Shown here piece after piece: positions 43,879-52,075 of a DNA stretch of 64,000 nucleotides. Source of the DNA: UBA5078 sp033721235. Lineage in GTDB: Bacteria > Pseudomonadota > Gammaproteobacteria > Pseudomonadales > Pseudohongiellaceae. The stretch lies in NCBI GenBank assembly GCA_033721235.1, contig JAWWAY010000005.1, positions 124,001-188,000 on the forward strand, in the 5' to 3' direction. The number at the start of each line of letters is the position of its first letter. Position 1 is the stretch's first letter. The notes under the pieces were generated by a model. The model ran no database searches. It was not told the origin of the DNA and saw only the letters and a list, made by a program, of their open reading frames with translations. A program made the position numbers and the translations under genes.

Positions 43879-44553
43879 TTAAATTAGACCTCTTTCGGCA
43901 AAAGACACTACATCATTTGCGCCAACCACGACGTGGTCCAGCACCCGCACATCAATAGTATTAAGGGCGCTCTTTAGCCGCTGTGTAATCGATATATCAG
44001 CCTGACTGGGCTCGGATACGCCCGAAGGATGATTATGCGCAAAGATAACGGCAGCGGCATTATTATGCAGGCAGCGCTTCACTACCTCCCGTGGGTATAC
44101 AGCTGCGCCATCTATCGTGCCACAGAACAGCTCCTCCAAGGACACTACACGGTGCTGGTTATCCAGATACAAGCAGGCAAATACCTCGTGCTCATAGTGC
44201 TTCAGACGCGCCCTGAGGTATTGGCGTGTCAGCTCTGAGCTGGTCAATACGTCTCGGCCCTCCAGCTGTTCTCGCAGCTGACGATGGGAGAGCTCCAACA
44301 CCGCCTGCAACTGCACATAGCGAGTCAGACCAAGGCCATTTTGCTGGCATAGCTCCTTGGCAGAGGACGTCAAAATGCGCGTTAAGCTCCCAAAGCGGCT
44401 TAGCAGCTCTCTGGCCATATCGATGGCGCTAAGGCCGACCCTACCGCTGCCAAGGAGTATGGCAAGCAACTCCGCATCCGTAAGGCTGGCAGGGCCGCTG
44501 TGCAGTAACTTCTCTCTAGGCCTTTCCTTTTGAGGCCAATCCTTGATACTCAT
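43879..44553 (-). CDS. radC: RadC/JAB-domain DNA-associated protein
   Basis: A 224-residue protein with the N-terminal UPF0758 helix-hairpin-helix region (WPQKERPREKLLHSGPASLTD, residues about 6-26) and a JAMM metal motif HNHPSGVSEPSQAD. The true role of RadC is unclear despite its name. ATG 44553 was chosen because AGGAGG stands four bases before it. It diverges from coaBC, the usual arrangement. Confidence 0.93.
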   Translation of the reverse strand: MSIKDWPQKERPREKLLHSGPASLTDAELLAILLGSGRVGLSAIDMARELLSRFGSLTRILTSSAKELCQQNGLGLTRYVQLQAVLELSHRQLREQLEGRDVLTSSELTRQYLRARLKHYEHEVFACLYLDNQHRVVSLEELFCGTIDGAAVYPREVVKRCLHNNAAAVIFAHNHPSGVSEPSQADISITQRLKSALNTIDVRVLDHVVVGANDVVSFAERGLI

Positions 44554-44697
44554 TGTGCCTCCTTGGCATCCACCTTCACTTAATGAGCATAGCAAAGATC
44601 ACTCGAGCCGCTAGCAGGATGAAATTGAATCCCTCAGGCCTTACTGCTAGTCTGTTGCTCCCTAAGCAGCGCCTGCGCTGGATTTTGGCGAATATCT

Positions 44698-45909
44698 ATG
44701 AAAAGTTTGAGTGCAAAGAGAGTATTACTGGGTATCACCGGTGGCATCGCCGCTTATAAATGCGCGGAGCTGACTCGCCTGCTAGTCAAGAGCGGCGCCG
44801 AAGTGCGGGTTGTCATGACACCTGCGGCTACCGAATTCATCACTCCACTTACTATGCAGGCCCTATCGGGCAACCGCGTGCATACTACTCTATTGGATGC
44901 CGACGCCGAAGCTGGGATGGGTCACATCGAATTAGCGCGCTGGGCAGATCTCATTTTGGTAGCGCCGGCCACCGCGGACTTTATAGCCACGCTAGTCACA
45001 GGTAAGGCGGACAATATTTTGTCTACCTTAGTATTGGCAAGTAAGGCCACTATCGCTATTGCGCCGGCTATGAATCAAGCCATGTGGAGCAATCCGGCAA
45101 CCCAGGAAAATCTAGAAGCACTGCGCAGCCGCGATATGCATATTTTTGGCCCGGCAAGCGGCGAACAAGCCTGTGGCGATGTAGGCCTAGGAAGAATGCT
45201 CGAACCTCAGGATTTGCTTGAAGCGAGTGCTCACTTATTTGCAACGGGCCTACTGGCGGGCACACGCATCACCATTACTGCGGGGCCTACTCAAGAGGCT
45301 ATCGACCCAGTTCGCTATATTAGTAACCGCAGCTCAGGGAAAATGGCCTATGCCTTAGCCGCAGAGGCCGCCAACGAAGGCGCTATTGTTAGCCTGATCA
45401 GTGGGCCAGTGTCTTTGCCTACTCCAGAGCGAGTACAACGCATCGATGTGCTAAGCGCCCGGGACATGCTCGAGGCTAGCCTCTCCACGCTAGAAACCTG
45501 CGATGTATTCATTGGAGTAGCAGCCGTAGCCGACTACCGACCCGAGACTGTCGCCGATAATAAAATCAAAAAGTCGGGCGATAGAATTAGCTTGGATATG
45601 GTGAAGAACCCCGACATTATCGCCACAGTAGCTAATAGCGACTTAAGACCTTTTACCGTCGGTTTTGCGGCAGAAACACAAGATATCGATACATATGGCC
45701 GCAAGAAGTTGGAAAGCAAAAATCTGGACATGCTCTTTGCCAACGATGCGCGTAGCACCCTTGGCAGCGACTCCACTAGTGCCACAGCTTTTTGGCGAAC
45801 CGACAATAAGCAACTCTCGCAACAAACATTGGGCCCTGCGAGCAAGAACAGCGTAGCCCGAGAAATGCTCAAACTCATTGCGAAGCAATTGGATTGTAAG
45901 GGCTCCTAA
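44698..45909 (+). CDS. coaBC: Bifunctional phosphopantothenoylcysteine decarboxylase/synthetase
   Basis: CoaBC performs two steps of CoA synthesis: coupling of cysteine to phosphopantothenate (CoaB, C-terminal) and decarboxylation (CoaC flavoprotein, N-terminal). Motifs are LLGITGGIAAYK, the CoaC cysteine loop GEQACGDVGLGRM, and for CoaB ITAGPTQEAIDPVRYISNRS, DNKIKKSG and VGFAAET. The product has 403 residues. In Pseudomonas dut lies next; here algC follows after 94 bases and dut is missing. Confidence 0.96.
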   Translation: MKSLSAKRVLLGITGGIAAYKCAELTRLLVKSGAEVRVVMTPAATEFITPLTMQALSGNRVHTTLLDADAEAGMGHIELARWADLILVAPATADFIATLVTGKADNILSTLVLASKATIAIAPAMNQAMWSNPATQENLEALRSRDMHIFGPASGEQACGDVGLGRMLEPQDLLEASAHLFATGLLAGTRITITAGPTQEAIDPVRYISNRSSGKMAYALAAEAANEGAIVSLISGPVSLPTPERVQRIDVLSARDMLEASLSTLETCDVFIGVAAVADYRPETVADNKIKKSGDRISLDMVKNPDIIATVANSDLRPFTVGFAAETQDIDTYGRKKLESKNLDMLFANDARSTLGSDSTSATAFWRTDNKQLSQQTLGPASKNSVAREMLKLIAKQLDCKGS

Positions 45910-46003
45910 ACCGCCCCCCCTGCCCTTCGCCATAATTAATCGTGGCAATCTAGACGCTTTTTGGTGGATACTTTAAGAATCTACCGAGCGTTTAGACTTC
46001 ACA

Positions 46004-47401
46004 ATGCCAGAACTACAACAATTACAGACAGAGCTGCCCCAGAACATATTCCGAGCCTACGATATTCGCGGCGTGGCGGATACCCAGCTCAATGAGTCTA
46101 ATATTGAGCTAATAGGCAAAGCCTTAGCCGCCAACGCCCTCGAGTCAGGCGAACAAACCCTATTATTGGGTGCTGACGCGCGCGTTTCGAGCTCCAAGCT
46201 CAAACGCGCCCTTCTCAAAGGCATTCTGTCCACAGGCTGCAATGTCATAGACCTTGGGACAGTTCCTACTCCTCTTTTGTATTTTGCCGCTTATACCTCA
46301 GCCTATGGCTCGGGGCTCATGCTGACAGCTAGTCACAATCCCGCACAATACAATGGCATTAAGGTGCTTCACAAACGCAGCTGTCTTAGCCCAGAGCAGA
46401 TTCAAGGCATCAGGGTCAGAGCCCTTAAGGGAGACTTCCCCGAGGGACAAGGCAGCGTTAGCGAAAGAGACTTTAGCGATGAGTACATCCAGCGCGTCAA
46501 AAAGGATGTGCGCCTAGCTAAACGCTTGCGCATAGTCGTGGACTGCGCCAATGCAGTTCCCAGCACATTGGCGCCCAAACTGTTTGAGGCCCTTGGGTGT
46601 GAAGTGTTTAAGCTACACTGCAGCTTGGACGGGACTTTTCCGAACCATCCGCCAGACCCAACGGTACAGGAAAACCTGCAGGAGCTAATAGAAGAGGTTA
46701 AAAACCGCAAGGCCGACCTTGGCGTTGCACTGGATGGGGACGGGGACAGAGTGGTGCTGGTGACAGAGAAAGGTAATGTCATCGATACAGATCGCCTTCT
46801 GATGCTGCTAATAAAAGATATCGCACCCAAGTACCAAAACCCCAATATCGTATTCGATGTAAAATGCAGCACATTACTCAGACAACTCATTATTAATGAG
46901 GGGGGCAACCCAGTCATGAGCCGCAGCGGTCACTCCTTCATGAAGCAAATGATGCATGATAAGGATGCGGTCATTGGGGCAGAGTTTTCCGCCCATGTGT
47001 TTATTAAAGACCGCTGGTTTGGCTATGACGATGGCCCCTATGCTGCCGCGCGCTTTCTGGAAATACTCAGCAAGTCAAAACAAAGTGCTGATATGATGCT
47101 GAAGGATCTTCCACAAAGCATAGTGACCCCTGAGCTACGAATCGAAGTCAGTGACGAGCGCAAGTTCCAGCTAATGGAGAGAATCAAGGCTCTCGCCCAT
47201 TTCCCCCAGGGCCAGGTGAATGATATCGATGGTGTGCGAGTCGACTTCGAAGATGGTTGGGGATTGGTGCGTGCATCCAATACCACTCCAGCGCTACTTC
47301 TGCGCTTTGAGGCCCGTTCGCGCCAAGCCCTATTGGCTATTCAGGCACTATTTCGAGATCTGCTGCGTGAGGTAGACGCTAAACTCGAGTTAAGCTTTTA
47401 A
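46004..47401 (+). CDS. algC: Phosphomannomutase/phosphoglucomutase
   Basis: A 465-residue alpha-D-phosphohexomutase that interconverts hexose 1- and 6-phosphates for polysaccharide and LPS synthesis. The catalytic serine is Ser110 in LTASHNPAQYNGIK; the magnesium loop is DGDGDR; the sugar loop is GAEFSAHVF (in place of the usual GGExSGH), and the phosphate loop is RASNTTPALLLRFEA. It matches AlgC in size and neighbours (coaBC upstream, argB downstream). Confidence 0.93.
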   Translation: MPELQQLQTELPQNIFRAYDIRGVADTQLNESNIELIGKALAANALESGEQTLLLGADARVSSSKLKRALLKGILSTGCNVIDLGTVPTPLLYFAAYTSAYGSGLMLTASHNPAQYNGIKVLHKRSCLSPEQIQGIRVRALKGDFPEGQGSVSERDFSDEYIQRVKKDVRLAKRLRIVVDCANAVPSTLAPKLFEALGCEVFKLHCSLDGTFPNHPPDPTVQENLQELIEEVKNRKADLGVALDGDGDRVVLVTEKGNVIDTDRLLMLLIKDIAPKYQNPNIVFDVKCSTLLRQLIINEGGNPVMSRSGHSFMKQMMHDKDAVIGAEFSAHVFIKDRWFGYDDGPYAAARFLEILSKSKQSADMMLKDLPQSIVTPELRIEVSDERKFQLMERIKALAHFPQGQVNDIDGVRVDFEDGWGLVRASNTTPALLLRFEARSRQALLAIQALFRDLLREVDAKLELSF

Positions 47402-47536
47402 GGCAATCGCTAACAACGCTCGATGCCAAACCCCAAAGCTAGTTTATGAAAATAACGCTACAGCCTGTATACTCTGTGCTTTGCTGGCACTCTTAGTGCC
47501 GCACTAAGAAACCCCATCGACAGGATAGGATTTGTT

Positions 47537-48430
47537 ATGCCACTGGAACTAGCCGCGGCGAAGAATATCGCCAATGTACTCACTGAAGCCCTGCCTTATA
47601 TTCAACAATTTACCGGCAGCACCATCGTTGTAAAGTATGGCGGCAATGCCATGACCGACGAAGTGCTAAAAAATGGTTTCGCTCGCGATATCGTTCTAAT
47701 GAAGCTAGTGGGCATGAACCCTGTCATTGTCCACGGGGGCGGCCCTCAAATTGGAACGCTGCTAAAGCAGCTAGATATTCAGTCGGAGTTTATCGACGGC
47801 ATTCGTGTTACCGATAGCAAAACGATGGACGTGGTCGAGATGGTACTGGGCGGCCTCGTGAATAAAGAGATTGTAGGCCTGCTGAACAAAAACGGCGGCA
47901 AGGCCATTGGTATTACCGGTAAAGACGGCAATCTTATTCAAGCCAAGAAGTTACTGAAGAAAAGCTCTATCGACAGCAAGATGCTCGACATGGGCCAAGT
48001 GGGTAGCATTGAGCACATTAACCGAGAAGTGCTAGATACTTTCAAAGACAGCCACTTCATTCCTGTCATTGCACCTATTGGCACAGACAAGCATGGCGCC
48101 ACGTACAATATTAATGCCGATACGGTAGCGGGCGAGATTGCAAAGGTCCTCGGGGCAGAAAAGCTAATGCTGCTAACTAATATCGCCGGCGTAATGGACA
48201 AAGAAGGCAATGTACTTACCGGCCTTAGCACTAAGGAAGTAGACGGCCTCATTGAGGACGGCACTATCTATGGCGGCATGTTACCAAAAATAGAATGTGC
48301 CTTAGGCGCTGTGAATAATGGCGTAACTAGCGCACATATTATCGATGGCCGCGTTGAGCACGCCGTGCTTTTGGAGATATTCACCGACACCGGTGTGGGC
48401 ACACTCATTAGCAATGAACTCAAAGCCTAA
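47537..48430 (+). CDS. argB: N-acetylglutamate kinase
   Basis: ArgB phosphorylates N-acetylglutamate in the arginine pathway. Motifs are VVKYGGNAMTD, VHGGGPQIG, the substrate region GIRVTD and GGMLPKIECAL. The product has 297 residues. An extended -10 sequence TGTATACT near 47466-47474 could be its promoter. Confidence 0.96.
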   Translation: MPLELAAAKNIANVLTEALPYIQQFTGSTIVVKYGGNAMTDEVLKNGFARDIVLMKLVGMNPVIVHGGGPQIGTLLKQLDIQSEFIDGIRVTDSKTMDVVEMVLGGLVNKEIVGLLNKNGGKAIGITGKDGNLIQAKKLLKKSSIDSKMLDMGQVGSIEHINREVLDTFKDSHFIPVIAPIGTDKHGATYNINADTVAGEIAKVLGAEKLMLLTNIAGVMDKEGNVLTGLSTKEVDGLIEDGTIYGGMLPKIECALGAVNNGVTSAHIIDGRVEHAVLLEIFTDTGVGTLISNELKA

Positions 48431-48471
48431 CAAGAACGATCTGTATAAAACTAAGCGAAGTATTAAACCTT

Positions 48472-49074
48472 ATGCCACCAGCTAATCGTATTTCAAGAAA
48501 AGACCAAATTCTGCAAGCCCTTGCCCACATGCTGGAAAAGGGCCCTGGCGAGCGCATCACTACTGCGGCTCTTGCAAAACAAGTGGGCGTTTCCGAAGCG
48601 GCCCTATACCGCCACTTTCCCAGCAAGGCCCGTATGTTCGAGGGCCTTATTGCGTTTATTGAGGAGACTCTGTTTTCCCGCATTAACCGTATAATCGATG
48701 ACGAGCCTACCGCTCTCAAGCGCTGTGAAAAAATTCTAGTATTAATTCTTACGTTTGCCGAAAAGAATCCTGGCATGACGCGACTAATGACCGGCGATGC
48801 CCTACAGGGAGAAACCGAAAGGCTTCGCCAGCGTATTAGCCAATTGTTTGATCGCCTAGAGTCGCAGTTAAAACAAGTGCTAAGAGAAGCGCAGATAAGA
48901 GAGAACTTGAAGACAGCTCTGCCATCAGGGCTAACCGCAAACCTGTTGATGTCGGCGGCAGAAGGAAGACTAATGCAGTTCGTGCGCAGCGAATTTAAGC
49001 GCCCACCCACTGCCCAGTGGAGTGAGCAGTGGCAGTATCTCTCGAGGGATATGCTGGTGCCGATAGCCTCCTAG
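48472..49074 (+). CDS. slmA: Nucleoid occlusion factor SlmA
   Basis: A TetR-fold protein that binds chromosomal sites and blocks FtsZ assembly over the nucleoid. The HTH segment is TAALAKQVGVSEAALYRHF followed by PSKARMFEGL, characteristic of SlmA. The product has 200 residues. The order argB-slmA-pyrE is that of other gammaproteobacteria. Confidence 0.93.
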   Translation: MPPANRISRKDQILQALAHMLEKGPGERITTAALAKQVGVSEAALYRHFPSKARMFEGLIAFIEETLFSRINRIIDDEPTALKRCEKILVLILTFAEKNPGMTRLMTGDALQGETERLRQRISQLFDRLESQLKQVLREAQIRENLKTALPSGLTANLLMSAAEGRLMQFVRSEFKRPPTAQWSEQWQYLSRDMLVPIAS

Positions 49075-49076
49075 GC

Positions 49077-49730
49077 TTAGGCACTAACACCATACTCGTC
49101 ACGATAAGCTTTAACGCTGGCCAATTGCTGCTTGAGGGTCTCGTCCTGTTGAGTCGCTAGGTAATCAATTATTTGGTCTAAAGAGATAATACTCACAACC
49201 GGTATCTTGTACTGCTGTTCAATTTCTTGAATAGCAGACATGGCGCCTGTTCCTTTCTCTTGTCTATCCACAGCTACTAGAATACCTGCCGGTTTAGCGC
49301 CCACTTCCTCGAACAAAGCCATCACTTCGCGCACCGCAGTACCTGCAGTAATCACATCATCAATGATGAGTGCGCGGCCTTCCAACGGCGCCCCTACGAT
49401 AAGCCCGCCCTCGCCATGGTCTTTAGCTTCTTTGCGGTTAAAGCTATAGGGCTTATTAATGCCATGATGCTGGGCCAGTGCGGCAGCCGTGACGGACACT
49501 AAGGGAATGCCCTTATATGCGGGGCCAAACATCAGGTCGAAATCCAGCTTATCCGCAACGATGGCATCGGCATAACATTTACCAAGAAATGCCAATGCCT
49601 CGCCCGTATTAAACAAACCTGCATTGAAGAAGTAAGGGCTGGTGCGACCAGATTTAAGCGTAAAGCTGCCGAAACGCAAAATGTCATTCTCTATTACGTA
49701 GTCGATAAACGCCTTTTGGTAGTCCCGCAT
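49077..49730 (-). CDS. pyrE: Orotate phosphoribosyltransferase
   Basis: PyrE joins orotate to PRPP in pyrimidine synthesis. The PRPP motif is ALIIDDVITAGTAV; other motifs are FGSFTLKSGRTSPYFFN and GPAYKGIPL. The product has 217 residues. It lies 20 bases after rph on the same strand. Confidence 0.97.
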   Translation of the reverse strand: MRDYQKAFIDYVIENDILRFGSFTLKSGRTSPYFFNAGLFNTGEALAFLGKCYADAIVADKLDFDLMFGPAYKGIPLVSVTAAALAQHHGINKPYSFNRKEAKDHGEGGLIVGAPLEGRALIIDDVITAGTAVREVMALFEEVGAKPAGILVAVDRQEKGTGAMSAIQEIEQQYKIPVVSIISLDQIIDYLATQQDETLKQQLASVKAYRDEYGVSA

Positions 49731-49750
49731 TACTCTCTCCTTTGTTTAAC

Positions 49751-50479
49751 TTATATGCCCAATGCTTCGCGTTGTTTTTGTAGCAGCTCGCCAATGCCTT
49801 TCTCTGCCAATGCTATCATCGACTGTAGCTCCTCAGAGCTAAAGTCTGACTCCTCGCCGGTGCCCTGTAGTTCGATAAAGCGTAGCTTTTCAGTCATGAT
49901 TACGTTCATGTCTGTTTCGGCATTAGAATCCTCTGCGTAATCCAAATCTAATACTGGCGTGCCCTTATAAATACCAACAGAAACAGAAGCAATTTGTTGC
50001 TTCAACGGATTGCTTTTTAGCTTGCCCTTCTCCATCAGATAATTAACAGCATCGTGCAGTGCGACATAGGCACCAGTAATAGAAGCGGTTCGAGTGCCAC
50101 CATCGGCTTGGATGACATCGCAGTCCAACTTAATAGTGTTCTCACCGAGTGCCTTCATGTCGATAGCTGCGCGTAAAGAGCGACCAATTAGGCGGGAGAT
50201 TTCCACAGTACGACCCGCCTGCTTACCTCGCGCCGCCTCGCGGTCCATGCGCGAACCCGTGGAGCGTGGCAGCATGCCATACTCAGCCGTTACCCAACCT
50301 TGCCCCTTACCCTTAAGAAAGCGCGGGACAGACTCTTCCACGCTAGCTGTACAAATAACTTTGGTGTCGCCAAACTCCACCAATACCGAGCCCTCGGCAT
50401 GCATAGTGAATTGGCGCGTGATGCGAATATCACGGAGTTGGTCGGGTTGGCGCTTACTTGGTCTTGGCTGATCTTGCAT
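49751..50479 (-). CDS. rph: Ribonuclease PH
   Basis: RNase PH trims tRNA 3' ends by phosphorolysis. Family motifs include RDIRITRQ, HAEGSVLVEFGDTKVICTAS, GWVTAEYGMLPRST, and DCDVIQADGGTRTASITGA. ATG 50479 is preferred: AGAGG stands four bases upstream, and it gives 242 residues with the usual N-terminus. It is the first gene of rph-pyrE. Confidence 0.96.
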   Translation of the reverse strand: MQDQPRPSKRQPDQLRDIRITRQFTMHAEGSVLVEFGDTKVICTASVEESVPRFLKGKGQGWVTAEYGMLPRSTGSRMDREAARGKQAGRTVEISRLIGRSLRAAIDMKALGENTIKLDCDVIQADGGTRTASITGAYVALHDAVNYLMEKGKLKSNPLKQQIASVSVGIYKGTPVLDLDYAEDSNAETDMNVIMTEKLRFIELQGTGEESDFSSEELQSMIALAEKGIGELLQKQREALGI

Positions 50480-50651
50480 ACTGCCTCTCAAATTCTGATA
50501 AATAGTGAGGCGCAATTATCCTTGATATGAGCAGACATGGCGAGTCACAGGCGCAATATTGCAGTAAGATAGCGCTACCTAGAGCAAGGACAAACCCAAG
50601 TGCCTTGTCTAGCGAGCTGATTTTATTGAATTTTGTAGTATAGGACTCACT

Positions 50652-51521
50652 ATGGCACTAAGCATGACCGCTTTCGCTAGAAAGCAAAGCGCCTGCAGCG
50701 CTGGCACCCTCGCATGGGAGATTCGCTCGGTTAATCACCGCTACCTAGAAACCAGTCTACGACTGCCAGAGGCGTTTCGATCCCTTGAACCCTTGATTCG
50801 CGACGCCCTTCGAAAATCTCTTGGCCGCGGTAAAATCGACTGCCAATTGCGCCTAGAGCAGAGCGATCAGACACCCAATGATTATAAAATCGATGCAGCA
50901 CTGGTTACCAAGCTCAACGATGCCAGCGGCCAGATACTCAGCCTCACCGGCGGCGGCGCACCCCTTAGCGTCATGGAGATCATGAAGTGGCCCGGCGTGA
51001 TGCAGGAGCAGGAGAGCCAAGACACCGACGACCTAGATGCCATCGCCATGGACCTGTTCAACGAAACTTTGACTGAACTCATCGCCGCTCGCGCACGCGA
51101 AGGGGAAGAGCTGCACAGCATTGTCAGCAAGCGCATCAAAGCCATCCGCGACATTGTCTCCTGCGTGCGGGAGCGTATGCCGAAGATTCTAAGCAAGCAG
51201 CGCGAGGCATTGATTGAGCGCCTAGCAGGCCTGGAAGTAGAACTAGACCCAAGCCGCTTAGAACAAGAAGTCGTGTTAAGTGCCCAAAAGGCGGATGTGG
51301 CAGAAGAGTTAGACAGGCTTGAAACTCATCTCAACGAAGTAGAGCGCGTCCTAGACTTAAAAGAGCCCTCCGGCCGCCGCTTGGATTTCCTGATGCAAGA
51401 ACTCAATCGCGAAGCCAATACGCTTTCCTCAAAATCGATAGTGGCAGAAACCACACTCAATGCAGTGGACCTGAAAGTGCTAATTGAACAGATGCGGGAA
51501 CAGATCCAAAACATCGAATAG
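50652..51521 (+). CDS. yicC: YicC-family endoribonuclease
   Basis: YicC belongs to a conserved family with RNA-cleaving activity. It shows the N-terminal SMTAFARKQ and WEIRSVNHRYLE blocks and the C-terminal KEPSGRRLDFLMQELNREAN-type end. The product has 289 residues and is intact. Its 3' end is a known integration site for genomic islands, and an island remnant does follow. In Pseudomonas gmk would come next but is not seen here. Confidence 0.93.
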   Translation: MALSMTAFARKQSACSAGTLAWEIRSVNHRYLETSLRLPEAFRSLEPLIRDALRKSLGRGKIDCQLRLEQSDQTPNDYKIDAALVTKLNDASGQILSLTGGGAPLSVMEIMKWPGVMQEQESQDTDDLDAIAMDLFNETLTELIAARAREGEELHSIVSKRIKAIRDIVSCVRERMPKILSKQREALIERLAGLEVELDPSRLEQEVVLSAQKADVAEELDRLETHLNEVERVLDLKEPSGRRLDFLMQELNREANTLSSKSIVAETTLNAVDLKVLIEQMREQIQNIE

Positions 51522-51546
51522 TTTTTTACCCCTCCAAGAATGTCTT

Positions 51547-51586
51547 AAAAGCCCTGTTATTTGCTTGTGAATACAGGGGTTTTTTA
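51547..51586 (+). terminator. Intrinsic terminator after yicC
   Basis: CCCTGT (about 51552-51557) pairs with ACAGGG (about 51573-51578), extended by further pairs around one bulged T, and runs into six T residues. It lies about 30 bases after the yicC stop. Confidence 0.8.
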
Positions 51587-51638
51587 TTTCTCCTGTCCTG
51601 ATCGGTATGCAGATGTCCGTTACCAACTACCTGTTTAG

Positions 51639-51792
51639 TGGTGGGCAGAATGGTGGGCAGTCCCCTTATTTTTGCTCAATAAGCATTTTGCGGTGAGCAA
51701 ATTGGTGGGCAGTAAGTTACCCAATTTTCGCATTTAACTCGCCACCAAAACAGGTTAGCTGCTGATTCAACAAGCAAATCGGTGGTGGGCAG
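51639..51792 (+). repeat. Four direct copies of TGGTGGGCAG near an integrase relic
   Basis: The 10-mer TGGTGGGCAG occurs at 51639, 51651, 51703 and 51783, all in the same direction, within 154 bases between the yicC terminator and an integrase fragment. Spacing is irregular, so it is not CRISPR-like. Clusters of short direct repeats next to an integrase gene are often arm-type binding sites of tyrosine recombinases; this is an inference. Confidence 0.75.
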
Positions 51793-51818
51793 CCATTATT
51801 TCCGCCGCTTATTTTTGA

Positions 51819-51992
51819 AAAGAAGTACGCGAAGTATTAGAGCACATCCGAGAAAGCACCCGCTCTACCATTGCCAACGATACCTTGATGTACATGAAGC
51901 AGCTGTTTCGACATGCTATTAAACTCGGTTTAACCCTGAACACCCCAGCCGCAGTATTGATCATTTATCACCTGCTCATTCACTATTATTGA
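51819..51992 (+). pseudogene. Fragment of a phage-type tyrosine integrase
   Basis: One open stretch reads like the core-binding domain of a P4-type integrase: EVLEHIRESTRSTIANDT then LMYMKQLFRHAIKLGLTLNTPAA. A stop codon lies just before it, and after NTPAA the similarity ends abruptly in an unrelated tail and a TGA at 51990-51992. The catalytic domain (Arg-His-Arg-Tyr) is absent. It is a relic of the enzyme that probably inserted the island next to yicC. Confidence 0.7.
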
Positions 51993-52075
51993 GAAAAGCC
52001 AATCACTGAGTCGAACTTTAGAGGTATTGGCTGTCATTCCCTTAATCTTCTGCTTAATTGATAACACTCCCTTAC

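Noticed and set aside
51639..51792. Possible CRISPR array
   Set aside because: The repeat is only 10 bases and spacing is 12, 52 and 80 bases, with no cas genes; it does not fit a CRISPR array.
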